Origin: Phymorhynchus buccinoides
Taxonomy: Eukaryota > Mollusca > Gastropoda > Neogastropoda > Raphitomidae
DNA: 64,000 nucleotides
Direction of reading: 5' to 3'
NCBI GenBank assembly: GCA_017654935.2
Contig: CM065693.1
Span: 13,663,224-13,727,223, forward strand
Below, piece by piece: positions 57,594 to 64,000 of the stretch. The notes under the pieces were generated by a model. The model did no database searches. It saw only the letters and a program-made list of their open reading frames with translations, and had not been told where the DNA came from. A program made the position numbers and the translations under genes. Every line of letters begins with the position of its first letter. Position 1 is the stretch's first letter.

Positions 57594-57988
57594 TTAAACC
57601 CTTTCAACGCTAGCCATTCCGCAGTCCAAATTTACCATTAAACTTTTTTTTTCTCTTTACTTTTTTTCCCCAAAGAACATAGCATAATTCAAACAACAAA
57701 AAAGAGTTTGAGACATGGTAATAAGTCCGCAACATACCAATAAACAATAATGTACGCATTGTATATCTTTATATATTCCTTAACCATTACACTTACCTGG
57801 GTAGAGAACATATTTTTGTCTGCAATATTGGGGATTCCTCTATGACGTGCATAAACTAGCACCTATCCTTACCTCCCAAAATTAAAATGTAAGGTCACTG
57901 GATACCAGACCCTCATGTGATGCCTTTTAGTGACATGGGTGTCAAATCATTGTGGTACCAAGAGGCGACAGTGGCGATGAAAGGGTTT
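57594..57988. mobile_element. TTAA-type MITE, diverged (A'')
   Basis: Counterpart of 639-1036, with a better left end (TTAAACCCTTTCAACGC). Confidence 0.6.
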
Positions 57989-58331
57989 ATAAAACAAATT
58001 ATATTGACTCACAAAAGCTGCTGTCCCAACAGTCCCTGAAAGCTAGGGGCCACAGCTCGCCTAGATAGACTGCAATGCATTTGCTGGTTTTACCAACAAC
58101 CAAAAAACTAACCTTACCCCCCTACTTCGTAGATTCAGATTTTTACATTTCTGCATTGTCAGGTGAAAGTAGACCCTCCTATACCAATACATTAAACATA
58201 CTTTTCTACAAAGATGTAGTAGACGTTTCTTGGGTTAAAACTGTTGAAGATTTGGTCCAGGTCTAAGTTCTCTGGAGAAGTAATGGTCATTGTCTCAGTA
58301 CTCAGCGAGGATCACGTTTCTTAACACTTGG

Positions 58332-58511
58332 TACAGTGGAACCTCCCTTATAAGACCTCCCGTTATAAGACTCCCTCCCACATAAGACCTACTTCTCTGA
58401 GACATTGCCCTTCATTGTCATTATTAAAATTACCTCCCTTATAAAACATCTCCCTTATAAGACCTCATTTTGGATGATTTTGGAAGGTCTTACACGGGCG
58501 GTTCCACTATA
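58332..58511. mobile_element. TA-flanked CAGTGGAACC MITE (A'')
   Basis: Counterpart of 1380-1562. Confidence 0.7.
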
Positions 58512-58520
58512 TAAGCTTAC

Positions 58521-58719
58521 CAACGTTAAGAGAACAAAATCCATCTGCAGTATTGGGGATTCTTCAGTGACATAATTATATAAAATAAGGACTACCCTCA
58601 CTTCCCAAAACTAAGACAATAGGGTCTTTGGATAATAGACCCCAATTTGATGCCTTTTGGTAACATAGGTGTTAAATCACTGTGGTGCTAAGATGCGACT
58701 TTGGCGGTGAAAGGGTTAA
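58521..58719. mobile_element. TTAA-type MITE, truncated (A'')
   Basis: Counterpart of 1579-1775. Confidence 0.6.
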
Positions 58720-59297
58720 AATGCTATGATTTATTCCATGGAAATCAATTTTTTTTTTAGAGAATATCACACCTGTTATACGGCTCTCATACAATTAATA
58801 GATTGATGTCTCTCGAATATAAATAACAATGAATTTACTTGATATTTATATATAGACTTTGCTAAAGCACTTCGTGTCATCAATCACTCTCTTTTAATTA
58901 AAACATTTCGCAATTCAAGTTAAAAGTATGCTTTGCGTTTGACTGCAATATTTATTACTGATCAACAAGAGCTATACTTGTTAAAATTGATTCTTTAATA
59001 TCAAATTTGCTGGCGATAAAATGTGGTGTTCCCCAATAAATAGCCTTAAGGTCTCTTATAATTATTATGTATTTACTTGAATGACTTGCCTGTATATATT
59101 ACTAGTAAATGCTGTTGTGAAATGTTTGTCAACGACGCTTGATTATAGTCTATTATCACCATTCTTTCTATTGTAGTAGATAATCTGTTAATTTTAACAC
59201 AGGTACCTGATTTAAAGTATTGCAAATCAGATGAAATACCCCCCCCCCCCCCCCCCCCCCCTCCCCCTTACAAAAATGAAATAAAGATGAAAAATAA

Positions 59298-59926
59298 CGA
59301 GTGCTAGCTTAGTTTTTCCTCCTTATTAGGGAGGCAATGGCAGAACCTATACTGAGGACAGCTGTTTTTTAAAGAACATAATCAAACACCAAGTTATTTT
59401 AACTGGTTTTGATTTTAAATGTTCACATCAAAGACATAGGGACAAAAAAGTTTTCTAGAATTCTATTATCATTGCATTTCAAATGCTCTAACTTTTGAGT
59501 CCCGTAGGCTGGGGGAACGGTGCCAGCAGTATACTGAAATTTCTTCATACCTATTTATTTCCCTTTGGATACTATGTGTCCCTTTGGATACTATTTCAGT
59601 TGCCGGCCCTCTCTGGTCGTGTGCGCTTATTTTATCATATTTTAAATTTTGGAACATTCATATGTTCACACTTTTACTTAAGCTTTTTATGATTTTTAAT
59701 TTACTTGAGTGCTGGGTTGTTTTTTTTGGAGCCTTTTACCAATATACAGGAAGAGACATTCCATTTGTGGAACAATCTTCTTGTTGAGGTGAGAGTAGTT
59801 CCACCTTGGTAGGTTAAGACCCCATCCAGTGCCGAGCTGATGAGACTCCCTAGAGTCGAAACAGCTGTCCTCGGTGTGGGTTCTGCCATTGCCTCTCTAA
59901 TAAGGAGGAAAAACTAAGCTAGCACT
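59298..59926 (+). mobile_element. Penelope/retrozyme-like composite repeat (A'')
   Basis: Counterpart of 2342-2976. A poly-C tract of about 22 bp lies just upstream (59240-59261). Confidence 0.6.
59831..59875 (+). ncRNA. Hammerhead ribozyme motif (type I), copy A''
   Basis: CTGATGA at 59837-59843, stem II GACTC-CCTA-GAGTC, GAAA at 59858-59861, GTC ending at 59869. Stem I is CCGAG/CTCGG with an outer G-U pair. Confidence 0.85.
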
Positions 59927-60068
59927 CTTTATTTCATCTTTATTTCATTTTTTATTGTTTCTTTTTTTTAAAGAACATAATCAAACATCAAGTTATTTTA
60001 ACTGGTTTTGATTTTAAATGTTCACATCAAAGACAGGGACAAAAAAGTTTTCTAGAATTATATTGTAC

Positions 60069-60177
<109 letters not shown>

Positions 60178-60379
60178 ATCTGTATGGCATCTGGCAGTCT
60201 TCAAGGAGTAAGAGTTTAGTGTTGGTGTCAAAAACAATTGACAGAATAAAACGAGAAGAATAAAACACCACTCTTGCAGCCGCATCGTTCGCCTTTTTTT
60301 ATTTTTTCGCCAATATTTCGCTTCTTCAATGGGATAATGTTTAGTGCAATATCATCTTGAAATCTTTTTGAAGACGACT

Positions 60380-60592
60380 TCAAAAGAACTGTGTTAGAGC
60401 ACGTTTATGAACACTTCTTAAAGGTTTTAAGACAGGTTTGCACTACTCGGATCAAAGAGATATGAGGCGTAATCTATGACTGAATGCATGAAAAAAGTGC
60501 TTATGTGCATCAATATTGACAAAATGTTTGATTTTAGAAAGCTGGAAAACGTTTTTTGGGATACGCGTTTACTGAGGTATGAGGGGACCAAG
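60380..60592 (-). pseudogene. LINE RT C-terminal fragment (A'')
   Basis: Counterpart of 3426-3638 and 9447-9659. Confidence 0.5.
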
Positions 60593-60822
60593 AAAGATCT
60601 AAAGTAATCCCTAACACTTTAAAAGTGCTGATTTCTTCGCAGGTCAGATCTATATATGGTGGGTAATAGTGGTAGTTCGATCATGTACTTTGTGTTCTGC
60701 TCATTCAATGGAACATTTCCCCAGAAAATGTATACATCTGAATACAAAATCGTAACTTATTTGGCTCGACTAAATCGGACAGTTTAACCTGTTTTTCTCG
60801 ACTTCGTCGGCCATTGTGAAAG

Positions 60823-61055
60823 CCCATTCACCGCCAGCCATATTTCAGCCAACAAAATTCCATTAAATTTACCTGGGTAGAGAACAAAATCCATCTGCAG
60901 TATTGGGGATTCTTCTGTGACATATATAAAATAAGGTCTAGCCTTACTCCCCAAAACTAAGACAATAATAAAAGACCCCAATTTGATGCCTTTTACATAC
61001 ATTGATGTTAAATCACTGTGGTGCTAAAATGCGAGCATGGCGGTGAAAGGGTTAA
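60823..61055. mobile_element. TTAA-type MITE (A'')
   Basis: Counterpart of 3867-4100. Confidence 0.7.
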
Positions 61056-61068
61056 TTAATAATAGTTA

Positions 61069-61233
61069 TTAAGCCGTGCTCGAACAGCAGCGGATCATCT
61101 TGCTGGCAATCTGTCTGTAGGACTTGGAGGTGATCATAAGAAGATAGAAGTTGACGGCGTAGGTCAAGGAGTAGAAGAGACGACAGTAGAACTCCACGTT
61201 TAGCAGCTTTGATTGTGGGCCAGACAGCTCCAG
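61069..61233 (-). CDS. Receptor 2 last exon (TM7 and C-tail), copy A''
   Basis: Same 165-nt exon as 4114-4278. In this contig its upstream exons should lie beyond 61233 on the minus strand. None is recognised before 64000, so intron 5 would exceed 2.7 kb. Confidence 0.8.
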   Translation of the reverse strand: MELSGPQSKLLNVEFYCRLFYSLTYAVNFYLLMITSKSYRQIASKMIRCCSSTA

Positions 61234-61266
61234 CTGCAAAATCAAGATGGGTTATCCTATTATCGG

Positions 61267-61411
61267 TTATTAGGATTTTGGAAGGGAATATTGCTTTTAT
61301 CCTATCTCTCGAGTCTTGCTGTTTACCACGCTCGGTCTCCGACCTCTTGTGATAAACAGCAAGGCTCTTGAGATAGGATAAAATCAATATCCCATTCCAA
61401 AATCCTAATAA
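61267..61411. mobile_element. Hairpin MITE (A'')
   Basis: TTATTAGG..CCTAATAA fold-back, counterpart of 4313-4457. Confidence 0.72.
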
Positions 61412-61811
61412 CGGACATATACGGATATGCATCAACAGAAAAGCAAGAAAAAGAATCAGTCTCAGATATGCAGATAACTGAAAACGCATCCCTCTGCACA
61501 TGCACGCACGCGCGCGTGTGTGTATGTGCATGCATACGTGCGTGCTGGGAGATCTATAAAAAGTAGGTCAGCTTGAGGTCTATGAAGGGGGATGATGAAT
61601 GCGGGGGCAGGCCGAGGGGGGGGGGGGGGGGGGGGGTAGTGTGAGAAAATGCCTTTTGCGTAGAAAACGCTATTTGTAATGGTTTGGATTCTAGGGAGTG
61701 TGAAAGGGGGGGGGGGGGGTGACGTAAATGTAGTTATTGTGATTTCGTTTCGGGTTGTTCCTTATAAGTGCGTTGTTTTGTTGTTGTTTTTGCTCAGATT
61801 TTTAACTTCTT

Positions 61812-61875
61812 TGTGAAGCGCTTAGAGCCCCGTAAGGAGAATAAGCGCTATATAAATTGTCATTATTATTATCCA
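61812..61875 (+). repeat. SINE/LINE 3'-tail-like repeat (A'')
   Basis: Counterpart of 4866-4930. Confidence 0.55.
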
Positions 61876-62359
61876 TTTTCACAACAATGGTCGCAGCACA
61901 CACACTGTAACACGCATTCTTGCGCAAAGAATATTGTTTAGCAAAATAGAAACAAATTACACAAATGTAAGCCCTACCTCAGAAGACGTGGTGACCAAAT
62001 GTAACGTATAAAGATAAACACAAACAGAAGCAATGAACTGAAACATTAACAACAATTGCTGTTAAATTAAACTTGAAAACACCAAGAATAAAGCGTACAG
62101 AGTTAATGATAGTGAGTCAAATTCAACACAACGTGACAAAGAGACAGCTTTGAGATGAACGTCAATCACAGGCCCGGAAAACACGCATTTTGTTCTAAAC
62201 GAGGTGCAGTAGCTCTTCACACAGGTTCAGTCGGCTCATTTTTATTTCCGGACTGAAGATGAATTCGAGCTGTTCTTGCGACAGTACTGCGTCTACATTA
62301 TCAACATGGACTCTCCCTGTGACAAAATTGCATAGCTCGAATCGTCTGCTAATATCGAC

Positions 62360-62602
62360 GCCCATGGCTGGTCATGGAGTTCAGTAGGCCTAGGCCTAGA
62401 TCCACGGCTAGACGTTCCAAGTGGCACGCATATAATGGTTTGTGTAGATTTGTGACAGCTGGCACTGTTGATTCAGTCCAGCCATGAATCTTCTTGAGAG
62501 TGGCTTCGTTGTGTACCAGCATTTGTCATCAGCGCTGAATGAGGCCATGGGGTAACACTACACAGCTTGTCACATTCTGGGTCCAGCCTTGGTAGGTACA
62601 AC
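62360..62602 (-). pseudogene. Crypton-like recombinase fragment (A'')
   Basis: Counterpart of 7414-7680, minus strand. Confidence 0.45.
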
Positions 62603-62948
62603 TCGCTTTGACAAGACGATAATGATTATCATGGTAATGATAAATAACTGTGACGTCAAGTTTCTTAGCAACGGTGTATTCTTACACCTTTTTCGCACGT
62701 GCATTTACACCAAGTCTAAGGGTTAATGATTCGCAAATGATAATAATGTTATGTGAAGTTAAGATTGTATATAAATATACGACTGCTATAGTACACTGTG
62801 AATCTGTTCATTTGTTTGGACTTAAAAGATTTTTTTAGGAGTATCAATGAAAACAACAAACGATTTAGTTTACGGCGAGACAAATAGATTTCCAATGTAT
62901 ATAAATTCTGCTGTCAAGTGCATTTCCTACTGGTTAAAATTATAAAAA

Positions 62949-63592
62949 ATGGACACTGGAAGATTGCGACGAAAAGCGTATGATATGCTCTATGACTTAG
63001 ACTCGAAGGGAAAAAGTAATTGGGTAACTAAGGTACGGATGTGTTTGTGTAAACTTGGTTTTGGTTTTGTCTGGTATTATCAGGGAGTAGGTGGGGGGAA
63101 GCTGTCAGGCTTTGTAAGCAGCTTACGTCAAAGACTTATAGACTCCAGTGGCAACAATGGGAAGGTCATATAAACGCATTGCGTTACTGCTTTTTATTAC
63201 AAGACATGGATTTAAACAGAATCATAAACAAGCCATACGTCTCAAGCGCTAACAAAATGAGAGTCGTTAATCAAACCAACACAAACTGGGCTAAAAGTAT
63301 TAAACATTGCTTAGGCAGATACGAATTTTCAGAGGTGTGGTTAGCGGGAGGGGTTGTAAATACAAAAGCTTTCATTAACATATTCAGGCAACGGGAGACA
63401 GACTGTTATAAACAGGACTGGTGCAGAAAATTGAGTTGTTGTGACCGTTGCCTTACTTATTGTACGTTCAAATTTCTTTTACAACCTGAACAATTCCTAA
63501 CGCAACTAACAATTAAGAATTTCAAGGCTTGTTTTGCTCAGTTTCCATTGGGCGTAAATGACTTGAGACATAACAATGCGCACCTTCAATGA
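62949..63592 (+). pseudogene. LINE ORF2 C-terminal region (A''), longest copy
   Basis: First module from ATG 62949 (LRRKAYDMLYDLD, NWVTK, LGFGFVW). After a frameshift, the second module reads to TGA at 63590-63592: NWAKSIKHCL, FRQRETDCYKQDW, FLLQPEQFLTQLTIKNFKAC, FPLGVNDLRHN. The order and wording fit the domain after the RT in mollusc and cnidarian LINEs. Without the RT itself the clade cannot be named. Confidence 0.6.
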
Positions 63593-63599
63593 CCGGAGG

Positions 63600-64000
63600 T
63601 CTGACATTAAAACATTTTTAGTCCCCAAGCCAAAGGTTTGGGGAACTATTGTTTTTGTCTGGTCCGTCCGTCCGGTGTCCGTCCGTCCGTCCAGTGTCCG
63701 TCCGGTGTCTGTCCGTGCCTCCGTCCGTCCGGCTATTCATCCGTTTTTATAAAAAAAACTATTCAGTCTATCATCATCAAATTTGGCATACTAGTTTGCC
63801 AAGATGCAAGTTATCCACTGATATATTTAGTTTTACATTAAGGTCAAGGTCGCGCCAGTTACGGGGTTCAAACCCCGAAACACATAATCGCTAAAATCTC
63901 GCGAAATTTTGCATGTATTTCAATGTGGGGGTTTTCACATTTCTTGATGAATGGTCTATAACACAGTTGTCATGAATGTTTCTGTGCGCGCATGTGCGCA
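63600..64000. repeat. Dispersed repeat with (CCGT)n and ATCATCAAATTTGG
   Basis: GGGGAACTATTGTTTTTGTC, then imperfect CCGT repeats (63660-63730), CATCAAATTTGGCATACTAG and AAGGTCAAGGTC. This word order is common in mollusc intergenic repeats. GGTTCAAACCC at about 63867 is B-box-like, but no tRNA fold was found. Confidence 0.5.

Noticed and set aside
63855..63885. Possible tRNA or tRNA-derived SINE (GGTTCAAACCC B-box)
   Set aside because: No matching A-box or cloverleaf could be drawn around it.

Overview
The window is repeat-rich animal DNA. It has short exons with GT..AG junctions in long introns, many microsatellites, and MITE, LINE, LTR and Penelope-type remnants. The repeat types suggest a mollusc or a related marine invertebrate, but that is an inference. 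No rRNA, tRNA or CRISPR array was recognised.

Layout. Two contigs are joined by a 500-N gap (40819-41318). Most of the window is one locus present two or three times. Copy A is 1-6512. It is followed, after a 43-nt spacer, by its reverse complement A' (6556-13089). B (13090-28600) continues from A'. 28601-40818 is single-copy. Contig 2 (41319-63497) is the reverse complement of 28600-6513 (B' then A''), and it runs past the A/A' palindrome centre into sequence absent from contig 1. The simplest reading is alternative haplotypes plus a fold-back join, not 22 kb of true inverted duplication, but the sequence alone cannot prove this.

Genes. The coding content is a small cluster of divergent class A (rhodopsin-like) GPCR genes. 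Receptor 1 is complete on the minus strand: six exons, 12548..27304, 1296 nt, 431 codons plus stop, every junction phase-compatible. A second copy lies on the plus strand (42626..57496, with a 2-nt frameshift in exon 3), and a third exon 6 lies at 377..541. Receptor 2 is seen only as its last exon (TM7), convergent with receptor 1, three times (4114..4278, 8803..8967, 61069..61233). Receptor 3 starts head-to-head with receptor 1. Its N-terminal, TM1 and TM2 exons are at 31176..37316, and no TM3-TM7 exons were found before the gap. The receptors depart from usual class A motifs: DRF for DRY, NFxxF or NFxxL for NPxxY, no CWxP, and K instead of N in TM1 of receptor 1.

Non-coding structure. Introns hold TTAA-flanked piggyBac-like MITEs, TA-flanked MITEs with CAGTGGAACCTCCC ends, other TIR elements, a Ty3/gypsy remnant inserted into a Tc1-like transposase with a 5-bp target duplication, LINE fragments and a Crypton-like recombinase fragment. 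Two signals stand out. One is a hammerhead self-cleaving ribozyme motif inside a Penelope/retrozyme-like repeat (three copies). The other is a minisatellite that starts exactly at the receptor 1 exon 5 donor and repeats a GTAAG splice-donor-like site in most units. Several receptor exons lie within 10-60 bp of a MITE or microsatellite.
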